Assembly: GCA_963727045.1 (NCBI GenBank)
Contig: CAVSES010000001.1
Location: 1,302,001 to 1,366,000, forward strand
From: Bog-1198 sp963727045
Lineage (GTDB): Bacteria > Pseudomonadota > Gammaproteobacteria > Steroidobacterales > Steroidobacteraceae
Length of the DNA stretch: 64,000 bases
Direction: 5' to 3'
Part shown: positions 34,295 to 42,081 of the stretch, piece after piece
How positions within the stretch are numbered: the stretch's first letter is position 1
Layout: each line of letters begins with the position of its first letter
Notes under the pieces: model-generated
Told to the model about the DNA's origin: nothing
Database searches by the model: none
The model's input: the letters and a program-made list of their open reading frames with translations, nothing else
Translations under genes and position numbers: made by a program

Positions 34295-35643
34295 CGACCC
34301 GCCACCAGGGCGCGCAGGAGGCCTTCCGCCTTGGCGCGGGTCTCGGCCAGTTCCTGATCAGGACTCGAATCCGCCACGATCCCGGCTCCGGCGCGAAACC
34401 TGTAGAGGCCGCCCTGGGCGGTGATGGTGCGGATCAATATATTGAGATCACAGCTGCCGTCGCGGTTCAAATAGCCGATCGAGCCGGTGTACGCCCCGCG
34501 CCCCACCCCCTCGAGTTCGGCGATGATCTCCATGCATCGTACCTTGGGGCAACCCGTGATCGTACCGCCCGGAAACAATGCGCGGATCACATCGACGGGC
34601 GACATGCCATTGCGCAGACGGCCGCTCACATTCGAGACGATGTGATGCACGTGGGCATAGGTCTCGACACCCATGTACTCGTCCACGCGCACCGAGCCGC
34701 CGGCGCACACCCGGCCCAGATCGTTTCGCTCCAAGTCGATCAGCATGACGTGTTCGGCCCGTTCCTTCTCATTGTCCAAAAGGGATCGGACCAGTGCCGC
34801 ATCGGCTTCGGGACTCGCGCCGCGCGGACGGGTCCCGGCGATCGGCCGCGTGGAGACCGTGTTTCCGCGGATCGACACAAGGCGCTCCGGCGAGGAACTC
34901 ATGCATGCGAAATCGCCGTCGAGCAGCAGCGCGGCGAAGGGGCTCGGGTTGGTGGCGCGAAGGCGCTGATAGATGCGCACCGGACTCGCCGCCGGCGCCG
35001 CTCGTCCGAACCATGCTCGCGACAGATTGGCCTGGTATACATCGCCGGCCGCAATGTATTCGAGGCCGCGGCGGACGGCTTCCAAGAACGCCTCGGGCGC
35101 ATCCTCCTCCATGCGGAACTCTGCAACCGGACCGGGCGGCCGGGGCAATTCCCCCGCCCGCCTGTCGAACTCCTCGAGCAACGACTCGAAACCAGGCTCC
35201 GCCACCAGCCAGGCCTGTCCGGTCGCACGATCGCGAATCCACGCTGCGGGCGTACGGATCGCCAGGGCGGTGACCGGATCCGCGCTTCGCGGAAGACGCA
35301 GGCGGGGCTCGATTTCGGACGCCAGCTCATACCCCAGGTACAGCAGCCATCCGCCAAAGAACGGAAGAGGGGAAACCGTCTCCGGCGTCCGCAAGGCGGT
35401 CCACCATTTCTCCAGCGCGCACAGAAAGCCCTTCGCGCCCGCGTGGGGGCCGGACAATCCGCCGTCCGAGTCCAGCCTCAGCACTTCGCCGCTCGCCATG
35501 GGCAGGATGTCGAACCGGCTGCCGCTGCCCGATGCGCCTGTGCCGGAACCGCTCTCGAGAAGACCCGGATAGGAAGCCGGAAACCTCTCGACGAGAGTCA
35601 GGGGCTCAAGATCGGCGGAAGATGAGCGAACCGTTGGTGCCAC
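34291..35643 (-). CDS. pabB: Aminodeoxychorismate synthase component I
   Basis: A 450-residue chorismate-utilising enzyme that makes 4-amino-4-deoxychorismate with a glutamine amidotransferase partner (PabA/TrpG, not in this window). The C-terminal chorismate-binding domain is complete: YQANLSRAWF, PSPFAALLLDGDFACMSSSPERLV, RPIAGTRPRG, LIDLERNDLGRVC, HHIVSNVSGRL, ALFPGGTITGCPKVR and FRAGAGIVADSSPDQE. It begins at a GTG inside the end of fabF (38-base overlap); no other start fits. Placing pabB between fabF and pabC gives a compact pabBC pair, which differs from the E. coli arrangement. Confidence 0.93.
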   Translation of the reverse strand: MAPTVRSSSADLEPLTLVERFPASYPGLLESGSGTGASGSGSRFDILPMASGEVLRLDSDGGLSGPHAGAKGFLCALEKWWTALRTPETVSPLPFFGGWLLYLGYELASEIEPRLRLPRSADPVTALAIRTPAAWIRDRATGQAWLVAEPGFESLLEEFDRRAGELPRPPGPVAEFRMEEDAPEAFLEAVRRGLEYIAAGDVYQANLSRAWFGRAAPAASPVRIYQRLRATNPSPFAALLLDGDFACMSSSPERLVSIRGNTVSTRPIAGTRPRGASPEADAALVRSLLDNEKERAEHVMLIDLERNDLGRVCAGGSVRVDEYMGVETYAHVHHIVSNVSGRLRNGMSPVDVIRALFPGGTITGCPKVRCMEIIAELEGVGRGAYTGSIGYLNRDGSCDLNILIRTITAQGGLYRFRAGAGIVADSSPDQELAETRAKAEGLLRALVAGR

Positions 35644-36847
35644 CGAACCCGAATGAATTGGAAAGGGCGTATTGGATCGACATTTTGCGAGCCGTGTTGG
35701 GAACGTAGTCGAGGTCGCAACCCTCCCCCGGCGTGTGCAAATTGATGGTGGGGGGCGCGACTTGATCGCGCAATGCCAGCACCGAGAAGATGGCTTCCAC
35801 CACCCCGGCGGCTCCGAGCAGGTGGCCCGTCATCGATTTCGTGGAACTCACGGCCAATTTGTCCGCGGCTGCTCCAAAGGCGCGGCGGATCGCGGTCGTT
35901 TCGGCGCGGTCGCCGAGTTCGGTGGAGGTGGCGTGTGCATTGACGTACTGCACCTGGTCGGGATTCAACCCTGCATCGGCGAGCGCCTTGGCCATGGCCT
36001 TGCGCGCACCTTCGCCGTTCTCCGGAGGAGCCGTGACGTGGAACGCGTCGCCGCTCATCCCGAATCCGACGATCTCTGCATAGATCTTCGCCCCCCGCGC
36101 CTTTGCGTGCCCGAGTTCCTCGAGCATCATGGCGCCGGCGCCGTCGCCCATGACGAAGCCGTCGCGGTCCTTGTCCCATGGGCGGCTCGCCCCTTGGGGA
36201 TCATCATTCCGCTGCGACAATGCCTTCGCCTGGGCAAACCCGCTCATGCCGGTGGGACAGGTCGACATTTCCGATCCCCCGGCCAGCATCGCGTCCGCCT
36301 CGCCGTATTGAATGAGCCGCATCGCCAACCCCAGCGAATGGGTCGACGTGGTGCACGCCGTGGCGACGGCGAGATTCGGACCCGTCACGTTGAAGGCGAT
36401 CGACAGGTGGCCGCTGACCAGATTGATGATGCTGGCGGGAATGAAAAACGGCGACACTTTTTTCGGCGAGCGATTCTCGAGATATTTGTCGTACGCTTCC
36501 TCGATCGACTCGAGCCCGCCCATTCCGGAACCCATCAGGACGCCGATTCGATCGGAATTGGCCTCCGTGACTTCGAGCCCCGAATCGCGCATGGCCTGCA
36601 TCCCGGCCACGACCCCGTATTGCATGAACGCATCCATGCGACGCGCGTCCTTCGCGCTCATGTAGGGTTCGAGATCGAGTCCGCGGATCTCGCCGCCGAA
36701 ATGCGTGGGAAAATTGCTGGTGTCGAAGCGCGTCACCGGAGCGATGCCGCTGCGGCCCGACAAGATCGACTCCCATGCGCTTGCGGTGTCATTGCCCACC
36801 GGCGAGACGACACCAAGACCCGTCACGACGACTCGTCGTTTGCTCAA
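35606..36847 (-). CDS. fabF: Beta-ketoacyl-ACP synthase II
   Basis: A 413-residue condensing enzyme of fatty-acid elongation. It starts at a TTG with GAGGAG 7 bases upstream. The catalytic triad is intact: Cys 165 in VATACTTSTHS, His 305 in VNAHATSTELGD and His 342 in MTGHLLGAAG. The C-terminus has LSNSFGFGGTNGSLIF. It acts on acyl-ACP and malonyl-ACP in the cytoplasm. It follows acpP by 81 bases and overlaps pabB at its 3' end. Confidence 0.97.
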   Translation of the reverse strand: MSKRRVVVTGLGVVSPVGNDTASAWESILSGRSGIAPVTRFDTSNFPTHFGGEIRGLDLEPYMSAKDARRMDAFMQYGVVAGMQAMRDSGLEVTEANSDRIGVLMGSGMGGLESIEEAYDKYLENRSPKKVSPFFIPASIINLVSGHLSIAFNVTGPNLAVATACTTSTHSLGLAMRLIQYGEADAMLAGGSEMSTCPTGMSGFAQAKALSQRNDDPQGASRPWDKDRDGFVMGDGAGAMMLEELGHAKARGAKIYAEIVGFGMSGDAFHVTAPPENGEGARKAMAKALADAGLNPDQVQYVNAHATSTELGDRAETTAIRRAFGAAADKLAVSSTKSMTGHLLGAAGVVEAIFSVLALRDQVAPPTINLHTPGEGCDLDYVPNTARKMSIQYALSNSFGFGGTNGSLIFRRS

Positions 36848-36928
36848 CGGCGGCTCCTCACGAGGATTTGCATAGTCGGCCTTGCGCCTTCGCGGGCGTC
36901 ACGGCATTGCCACGCTACCCAATGGGGT

Positions 36929-37171
36929 TCAGGCCTTGCCCTTATGCGAATTGATGTAGTCGATCGCCTGCTGGACCGTGGTGATTTTTTCGGCGTCCTC
37001 GTCGGGAATTTCGGTCTCGAATTCTTCCTCGAGCGCCATCACCAGTTCAACCGTATCCAGCGAGTCTGCGCCTAGGTCGTCGACGAACGAGGCGTCATTG
37101 GTGACTTCTTCTTCTTTTACGCCCAGTTGTTCGGCCACGATCTTCTTAACCTGCTGCTCAACAGTACTCAT
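36929..37171 (-). CDS. acpP: Acyl carrier protein
   Basis: An 80-residue acidic carrier of fatty-acid synthesis. The phosphopantetheine attachment site is Ser 37 in the invariant GADSLDTVEL motif. The first six residues MSTVEQ and the C-terminal VQQAIDYINSHK are typical. A GAGAGGA purine stretch precedes the ATG. It lies between fabG and fabF, separated from fabG by about 200 bases that probably hold its own promoter, as is common because ACP is needed in large amounts. Confidence 0.98.
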   Translation of the reverse strand: MSTVEQQVKKIVAEQLGVKEEEVTNDASFVDDLGADSLDTVELVMALEEEFETEIPDEDAEKITTVQQAIDYINSHKGKA

Positions 37172-37374
37172 CGTTATGGTGTCCTCTCGGAATTGCTATT
37201 TATGCGCTGCACTAACTTAAGCCCGCGACCAGCCTTAAGGAATCGACAGGGCGCGTATTTTATGTGAACACGGCGGCGGCGGCTACCTTGAACGCATAAT
37301 TGACTTGGGGCCTGCCCGGTTCTTGTTGACAAACCCGCGCGAGTTAGGGCCCATGGAGCCTGAAACAGCCTCGT
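37172..37374 (-). promoter_or_regulatory. Spacer between fabG and acpP, probable acpP promoter and hairpin
   Basis: About 200 bases without a gene. An inverted repeat GCCTGAA (37358-37364) / TTCAGGC (37374-37380), with a 9-base loop, overlaps the fabG stop codon and could slow or stop transcription, though no T-tract follows. Nearer acpP, an A/T-rich stretch (about 37190-37215 and 37255-37265) could hold a promoter, but no clear -35/-10 pair stands out on the minus strand. Confidence 0.35.
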
Positions 37375-38109
37375 TCAGGCCATGTACATTCCGCCGTTCA
37401 CGTGCAATGTCTCCCCCGTGATGTAGGCGCCGTCGGGAGAGCATAGAAACGCGACCGCCGCGGCGACGTCGGCCGGCTGCCCGAGGCGGCCCAACGGTAT
37501 CTGGGTGTTCAGGGCGGCGCGCTGCGCTTCGGCCAGAGCCCGCGTCATGTCGGTGTCGATGAAACCCGGTGCAACGGCGTTCACCGTGATGCCGCGCGAG
37601 CCGACTTCCCTGGCGAGCGACTTCGTGAAACCGATGATTCCCGCCTTGGCGGCGGCATAGTTGGCCTGGCCCGGATTTCCCGTCAAACCCACGACCGAGG
37701 TGATGCTGACGATGCGACCCTTGCGTGCCTTCATCATGCCGCGCAACACCGCTTTCGACAGCCGGAAAACGGAGGCCAGGTTGGTGTCGAGCACCGCGTC
37801 CCAATCCTCTTCCTTCATGCGCAACAGAAGAGTGTCGCGGGTGATGCCGGCGTTGTTGCACAAAATTCCGACGGCCCCTTCCTTCGCTTCGATATCCGCG
37901 AGCAGCGCCTCGATGGAAGCCGGATGCAGGACGTCGAGAACCGCGCCGCGGCCGCCGCGGGATTGCAAATTCGCGCCGATCCGGGCGGCCCCCTCCGGAG
38001 TCGTGGCGGTGCCGATGACCCGCGCGCCGTCCCGGGCGAGGCGTTCGGCAATGGCAGCGCCAATGCCGCGCGATGCGCCGGTCACCAGGGCAATCTCTCC
38101 TTTCAGCAT
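37375..38109 (-). CDS. fabG: 3-oxoacyl-ACP reductase
   Basis: A 244-residue short-chain dehydrogenase that reduces 3-oxoacyl-ACP with NADPH. The glycine-rich loop is TGASRGIGAAI (10-20), NNAG is at 85-88, and the catalytic residues Ser 138, Tyr 151 and Lys 155 fall at exactly the positions known for E. coli FabG. The C-terminal GGMYMA is also typical. It lies 30 bases after fabD in the fab operon. Confidence 0.98.
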   Translation of the reverse strand: MLKGEIALVTGASRGIGAAIAERLARDGARVIGTATTPEGAARIGANLQSRGGRGAVLDVLHPASIEALLADIEAKEGAVGILCNNAGITRDTLLLRMKEEDWDAVLDTNLASVFRLSKAVLRGMMKARKGRIVSITSVVGLTGNPGQANYAAAKAGIIGFTKSLAREVGSRGITVNAVAPGFIDTDMTRALAEAQRAALNTQIPLGRLGQPADVAAAVAFLCSPDGAYITGETLHVNGGMYMA

Positions 38110-38139
38110 GTCAATCCTTAAGTTGGGGCGTGACGGCCA

Positions 38140-39081
38140 TCAGGTCTTCAGCATCGCAAGCGCATCGTCGAGACTCTGCGCATCCTCGAGCGCCATCATT
38201 TTGAGATCCCGATTCTTGTCCACCCGCCGGTTCAATCCCGTCAACACCTTGCCGGGGCCGCATTCGAGGATCTGCGCAGCACCGGCCGCGATCATGGTGC
38301 GCACGGTCGCGGCCCAATACACCGGGGTGTACAGCTGCTTGACCAGCCCGGCGCGAATGCTCTCGGCGCTGTCATGAGTCGTGACGTCGACGCCATACAC
38401 GGCGACGCCGGCGGCCGGCGTGAACGCGGTACTCTCGAGACGTACCCGCAACCGGTCGGCCGCCGGCTGCATGAGGGAACTGTGCGCGGGCACGCTGATG
38501 GGCAGCGCCAGCGCGCGCCGCGCTCCCTTGGCGGTCGCAATTTCCACCGCCCGCGCAACCGCGGCGGCGACGCCCGCGATCACGACCTGGCCCGGCGCGT
38601 TGAAGTTGACCGCCTCCACCACTTCGCCCTGCGAGGCATCGCGGCAGGCTTCATCTATATCGATATCTTCCAGCCCCAGGATCGCGGCCATGGCGCCTTG
38701 ACCCGGTGGCACGGCCGCCTGCATCAATTCGCCGCGGTACCTGACCAAGTCGACGCCTGCCTCGAAATCCAGGGTACCGGCGGCCACCAGCGCGGTGAAC
38801 TCGCCCAAGCTGTGCCCCGCCATCATGGCCGGCACCGGACCGCCCCGCTCCCGCCACAGCCGGTACGTGGCATACCCCGCCGTCAACATCGCGGGCTGAG
38901 TGCATTCCGTGGAGTTCAGCGACTCGGGCGGACCGTCCTGGCAACGCTGCCACAGATCGTAGCCCAACACCGCCGAGGCCTGCGCGAAGGTCGCTTCGAC
39001 GATGGGTGACAGCTTCGCCAACGCAGCCATCATGCCGACGGACTGAGAGCCTTGGCCCGGAAACACGAACGCAAGTGACAT
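38140..39081 (-). CDS. fabD: Malonyl-CoA:ACP transacylase
   Basis: A 313-residue enzyme that loads malonyl groups onto ACP. FPGQGSQSVGMM at the N-terminus and the nucleophile Ser 91 in MAGHSLGEFTAL are diagnostic; the conserved active-site His lies in the VPAHSSLM segment. The gene stands directly after a rhombosortase gene rather than after fabH and plsX, which precede fabD in many gammaproteobacteria and are absent from this window. Confidence 0.97.
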   Translation of the reverse strand: MSLAFVFPGQGSQSVGMMAALAKLSPIVEATFAQASAVLGYDLWQRCQDGPPESLNSTECTQPAMLTAGYATYRLWRERGGPVPAMMAGHSLGEFTALVAAGTLDFEAGVDLVRYRGELMQAAVPPGQGAMAAILGLEDIDIDEACRDASQGEVVEAVNFNAPGQVVIAGVAAAVARAVEIATAKGARRALALPISVPAHSSLMQPAADRLRVRLESTAFTPAAGVAVYGVDVTTHDSAESIRAGLVKQLYTPVYWAATVRTMIAAGAAQILECGPGKVLTGLNRRVDKNRDLKMMALEDAQSLDDALAMLKT

Positions 39082-39093
39082 TCTTTTGAGCCC

Positions 39094-39711
39094 CTAGCCG
39101 CGAGAGCGGTGGCGAATTATAGCGATCCTGAAGGAAAGTAAAGCCCCCACCACGAATCCGCTGCCTGCACCATAGAGATGCGCGTCCACGACGATCAAGG
39201 ATGCGTGGGATCCGGCCCATTGCTCCCAGGCGAGCTTCGCGCACAGTCCGATGATGAGGATCCACCGGTCCCAGTGGCGTTGCGCCAGGTGCTTCACGGC
39301 GCCCGCAGCCATCACCGAATGCAGGACCCCGGACGCACCGACGTACCAGCCGACGCGCGGACTCAACCACCAAAGACCCGAGCTGATCGCCAGCGCCCCG
39401 GCCGACACGATCACACACCATTCCACGGCATCATAGTCCTGCGCGAACAGCGACCACATGAGGACCAACCCCAACTCGTTGAGCACCAGGTGATGCACAT
39501 CCAGGTGCACGATGTGGGCTGTCAGCAACCGCCACCAACCGCCGGCCGCAATGGCGCTTCGATCGTAGCGCAAGAGCTGGCTGATGCTGTCGCCAAGACC
39601 CAACACCGCATCCAATACCAGCAGGATGGCGAGCAACCAAATCCATCGGCCGCGATCCCACTGGAGTGCGGCGGCGATCGGCGCCAAGCGATGGGGGGTG
39701 TTACGCGGCAT
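39094..39711 (-). CDS. rrtA: Rhombosortase (rhomboid-family intramembrane protease)
   Basis: A 205-residue membrane protein with about six hydrophobic segments. It has the rhomboid features HLDVHHLVLNELGL (His/Asn near the oxyanion site), the catalytic Ser in GASGVLHSVMAAGAVKH, and the catalytic His in VDAHLYGAGSGFVVGAL. The short size and the lack of extra domains match rhombosortases, which trim GlyGly-CTERM tails of proteins exported by type II secretion. It starts at the ATG at 39711 (a TTG precedes it directly) and diverges from gspG by 46 bases. No GlyGly-CTERM substrate is visible in the window. Confidence 0.82.
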   Translation of the reverse strand: MPRNTPHRLAPIAAALQWDRGRWIWLLAILLVLDAVLGLGDSISQLLRYDRSAIAAGGWWRLLTAHIVHLDVHHLVLNELGLVLMWSLFAQDYDAVEWCVIVSAGALAISSGLWWLSPRVGWYVGASGVLHSVMAAGAVKHLAQRHWDRWILIIGLCAKLAWEQWAGSHASLIVVDAHLYGAGSGFVVGALLSFRIAIIRHRSRG

Positions 39712-39757
39712 CAAGGCGCCCTATTTTGGTATCATCCACGCAATTTTCGAGGTCCCT
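39712..39757. promoter_or_regulatory. Divergent promoter region between rhombosortase and gspG
   Basis: Only 46 bases separate the two start codons. On the plus strand TATCAT (39730-39735) could be the -10 of the gsp operon, and GAGG (39749-39752) is the ribosome site of gspG. No good -35 is seen, so an activator may be needed. The other strand offers no clear promoter. Confidence 0.35.
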
Positions 39758-40192
39758 ATGCGCAATGCTCACAGCGGTTTTACTCTGATCGAGATCATGG
39801 TCGTGGTGGTCATTCTCGCAGTGCTGGGCGCCCTCGTGGTGCCAAAGATTCTGGAGAATGTCGACAAAGCGCGCGTTACCCGTGCTCAAAGCGACATTCG
39901 CGCGATTCAGACGGCACTCGACCTCTATCGACTCGACAACTTCAAGTACCCGACCACTGAACAGGGATTGCAGGCCCTGGTCAAACAACCGGCGGACCCA
40001 ACGATCACCAATTACCGCTCCGGCGGCTACCTCGCGTCCCTGCCCAAGGATCCATGGAACAACCCCTATCAGTACGTGAGTCCGGGCACCGACGGCCGTG
40101 ATTACGACATCATCACGTACGGGCGCGACGGCAAGCCCGGGGGCGAGGGTTACGACGCGGACATCAGCACCTCGACCCTCGATCAGCGCTAG
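39758..40192 (+). CDS. gspG: Type II secretion major pseudopilin GspG
   Basis: A 144-residue prepilin, the main subunit of the type II secretion pseudopilus. The prepilin peptidase site is at residues 7-8 (HSG/FTLIE) with Glu at mature position 5, followed by the hydrophobic helix IMVVVVILAVLGALVVPKI. The C-terminal part is typical GspG: RAQSDIRAIQTALDLYRLDN, YPTTEQGLQAL, and the calcium-loop region LPKDPWNNPYQYVSPGTDGRDYDIITYGRDGKPGGEG. It heads the gspG-N operon. gspC, D, E, F and the prepilin peptidase gene are not in the window. Confidence 0.98.
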   Translation: MRNAHSGFTLIEIMVVVVILAVLGALVVPKILENVDKARVTRAQSDIRAIQTALDLYRLDNFKYPTTEQGLQALVKQPADPTITNYRSGGYLASLPKDPWNNPYQYVSPGTDGRDYDIITYGRDGKPGGEGYDADISTSTLDQR

Positions 40193-40211
40193 TTCACGGC
40201 AGTGACGCGGC

Positions 40212-40751
40212 ATGCGAGCCAAGGGATTCACTCTGGTCGAAATCTTGGTGGTGGTCGTGATCATGGCCATCGTCGTCTCGCTTGCGGTCTTGTCGATCGG
40301 AACCACGGGACGCGACACGCAGCTCGACGAAGAGAGCCGGCGCATCGAAGGCCTGGTCGGTCTGCTGCATGAGCGAGCGCTGCTCGAGGGCCGGGATTTC
40401 GGCCTGAGAATCGAGCCTGCAGCCTATGAGTTCCTCGTCTACGAGCCCCGCCGCGACCGCTGGATGACGCTCGACCAAGAACACGAATTTCGCCATCGCG
40501 ATCTGCCCAAAGGCGTCAGCTTTCAGCTGGAACTCGATTCCCAGACCGTCGTGATCAAACCCATCGACCGCAATCTCTCGGCCGATCAAGCACCGCCGAA
40601 CCCGCAGGTGGCCATCGCCGCGAGCGGCGAGGGAACCCCCTTTCGTCTGACGTTGCTGCGGGATGGGACGGCGGCGAAGGCGTCCGTGAGCGGCGATGCC
40701 CTCGGCAAGGTCACGCGCTTGGGCTCGGATCATCAGGAGACGCGAACTTGA
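40212..40751 (+). CDS. gspH: Type II secretion minor pseudopilin GspH
   Basis: A 179-residue minor pseudopilin. The prepilin site is close to the N-terminus (MRAKG/FTLVEILVVVVIMAIVVSLAVLSI). The body has LDEESRRIEGLVGLLHERALLEGRDFGLRI, typical of GspH, followed by a beta-rich domain. It starts 20 bases after gspG and its stop overlaps the TTG start of gspI. Confidence 0.95.
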   Translation: MRAKGFTLVEILVVVVIMAIVVSLAVLSIGTTGRDTQLDEESRRIEGLVGLLHERALLEGRDFGLRIEPAAYEFLVYEPRRDRWMTLDQEHEFRHRDLPKGVSFQLELDSQTVVIKPIDRNLSADQAPPNPQVAIAASGEGTPFRLTLLRDGTAAKASVSGDALGKVTRLGSDHQETRT

Positions 40752-41332
40752 CACAGCCAACGGTGCCGCAGCGGCGCCCGCTGCCGACTTCGCACGGCTT
40801 CACGCTGATCGAAGTGTTGGTGGCCTTGATGGTCGTGGCGATGGGCCTTGCCGCACTGATGACCGCGGTGAGCAGCACGGCACGCACCAGCGGCTATCTG
40901 CGGGATAAGACCCTCGCTCAGTGGATGGCGCTCAACCGGCTGTCCGAGGTGCGCTTGAACCTGACCAAATTCGGCCCAAACACCGACATGGGGGAGGTCT
41001 ACTTCGCGAATCGGACCTGGCATTACGACACGCGCTATTTCGATACCAGCATCGCCAGCATGAAGCGCGTGGTCGTCCGGGTGTACGCCGGAGACGCCAA
41101 GACCAAGGGCAATCCGGTTGCCGAGTCGATCGGCTTCCTGGGCAGTTCGCTGGGCACCCCCGGCGGCTCCAACGTCGATTGGACCAGAGGCAGCACGGTG
41201 CCTCCCGGCACCAACCCCAACACAACGCCCGCAGGGGCGCCGGTAGTGACCCCGACACCGCCGGCCGGGCCGGGACAGCCGGCACCGACTCCCACCCCGA
41301 CGCCGACTCCAACGCCGACACGGCCGCAATGA
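40748..41332 (+). CDS. gspI: Type II secretion minor pseudopilin GspI with long Pro/Thr tail
   Basis: A 194-residue minor pseudopilin starting at a TTG that overlaps the gspH stop. The prepilin site is SHG/FTLIEVLVALMVVAMGLAAL, then the usual ALNRLSEVRLNLT and TWHYDTRYFDTS regions. Typical GspI proteins are about 120-130 residues. This one carries a tail of about 60 residues rich in Pro, Thr and Gly, ending in a (PT)n stretch encoded near 41285-41322. The tail may be disordered or glycosylated. The gene is followed by gspJ with a 4-base overlap. Confidence 0.93.
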   Translation: MTQPTVPQRRPLPTSHGFTLIEVLVALMVVAMGLAALMTAVSSTARTSGYLRDKTLAQWMALNRLSEVRLNLTKFGPNTDMGEVYFANRTWHYDTRYFDTSIASMKRVVVRVYAGDAKTKGNPVAESIGFLGSSLGTPGGSNVDWTRGSTVPPGTNPNTTPAGAPVVTPTPPAGPGQPAPTPTPTPTPTPTRPQ

Positions 41333-42081
41333 GCAACCGCACACGCAATACGCCCCGCGCCGCGGACGGATTCACCCTGATCGAAATCTTGGTGGCGCTC
41401 CTGATTCTGGCGGTCATGTCCGCGCTGGGCTACGGCACGTATCGCGCCGCCCGTATCTCGGCCGAACGCACGGAAGAGGCGCTCAGCCGCTCGCGCGAGA
41501 TCGAATTCGGCATGCGCGTGATGGTGCAGGACTTCGCGGAGATGGTGCCGCGTCCGGTGCGAGACATCCTGGGCCAAACGCGCATGCCGGCGATGCAGGG
41601 AAGCGGCGGCATCGGGACGCTGAGCCCGTTGCCGAGCTCGAGTTCGAGTCTTGGATCGAGTTCCGCCATGACCTTCTCCGGCATGACCTTCAATTCTGGA
41701 GCGAGTGGCTTCTCGAGCACGAGCGCCGGCGCTGCGTCGATCGTCGACTTGACCCGCACGGGTTGGTCGAACACGGCGGGCCAGCAACGCAGCACATTGC
41801 AGCGCGTTTCATACGGGCTTGTCGATGATGTCCTGAAGCGCAGCTACCAGGTGAATTTGGACGTCGTGCAGGGCAACAAACCCGTGGTGCAGGATCTTTT
41901 CACCGGGGTCAAAGCCATTCAATTGCGCTACCTCGACAGCAACCAAACCTGGCAGACGCAGTGGCCTCCGCCGAGCGTGCCGCAGACCGAAGGCCTGTGG
42001 TCGAGACCGGTGGCCGTCGAGCTCATCGTCGAGTTCAAGGACTGGGGGCGCATTCGCCGGCTCATCGAGGTCGCGGGATGA
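41329..42081 (+). CDS. gspJ: Type II secretion minor pseudopilin GspJ with Ser-rich insert
   Basis: A 250-residue minor pseudopilin; its ATG overlaps the gspI stop. The prepilin site is ADG/FTLIEILVALLILAVMSALGYG, then EFGMRVMVQDFAEMVPRPVRD, as expected. A Ser/Gly/Thr-rich insert (about residues 100-140) separates the two halves of the fold and is longer than in most GspJ proteins. The C-terminus (RPVAVELIVEFKDWGRIRRLIEV) is typical. The stop overlaps the gspK start by 4 bases. GspJ forms the tip complex with GspI and GspK. Confidence 0.94.
   Translation: MSNRTRNTPRAADGFTLIEILVALLILAVMSALGYGTYRAARISAERTEEALSRSREIEFGMRVMVQDFAEMVPRPVRDILGQTRMPAMQGSGGIGTLSPLPSSSSSLGSSSAMTFSGMTFNSGASGFSSTSAGAASIVDLTRTGWSNTAGQQRSTLQRVSYGLVDDVLKRSYQVNLDVVQGNKPVVQDLFTGVKAIQLRYLDSNQTWQTQWPPPSVPQTEGLWSRPVAVELIVEFKDWGRIRRLIEVAG

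Noticed and set aside
37326..37350. TTGACA on the plus strand between fabG and acpP
   Set aside because: No -10 at a suitable distance and no plus-strand gene follows it.
41286..41322. Short repeated CCGAC/CCCC units near the end of gspI considered as a CRISPR or regulatory repeat
   Set aside because: They encode an in-frame Pro-Thr tail and have no spacer structure.
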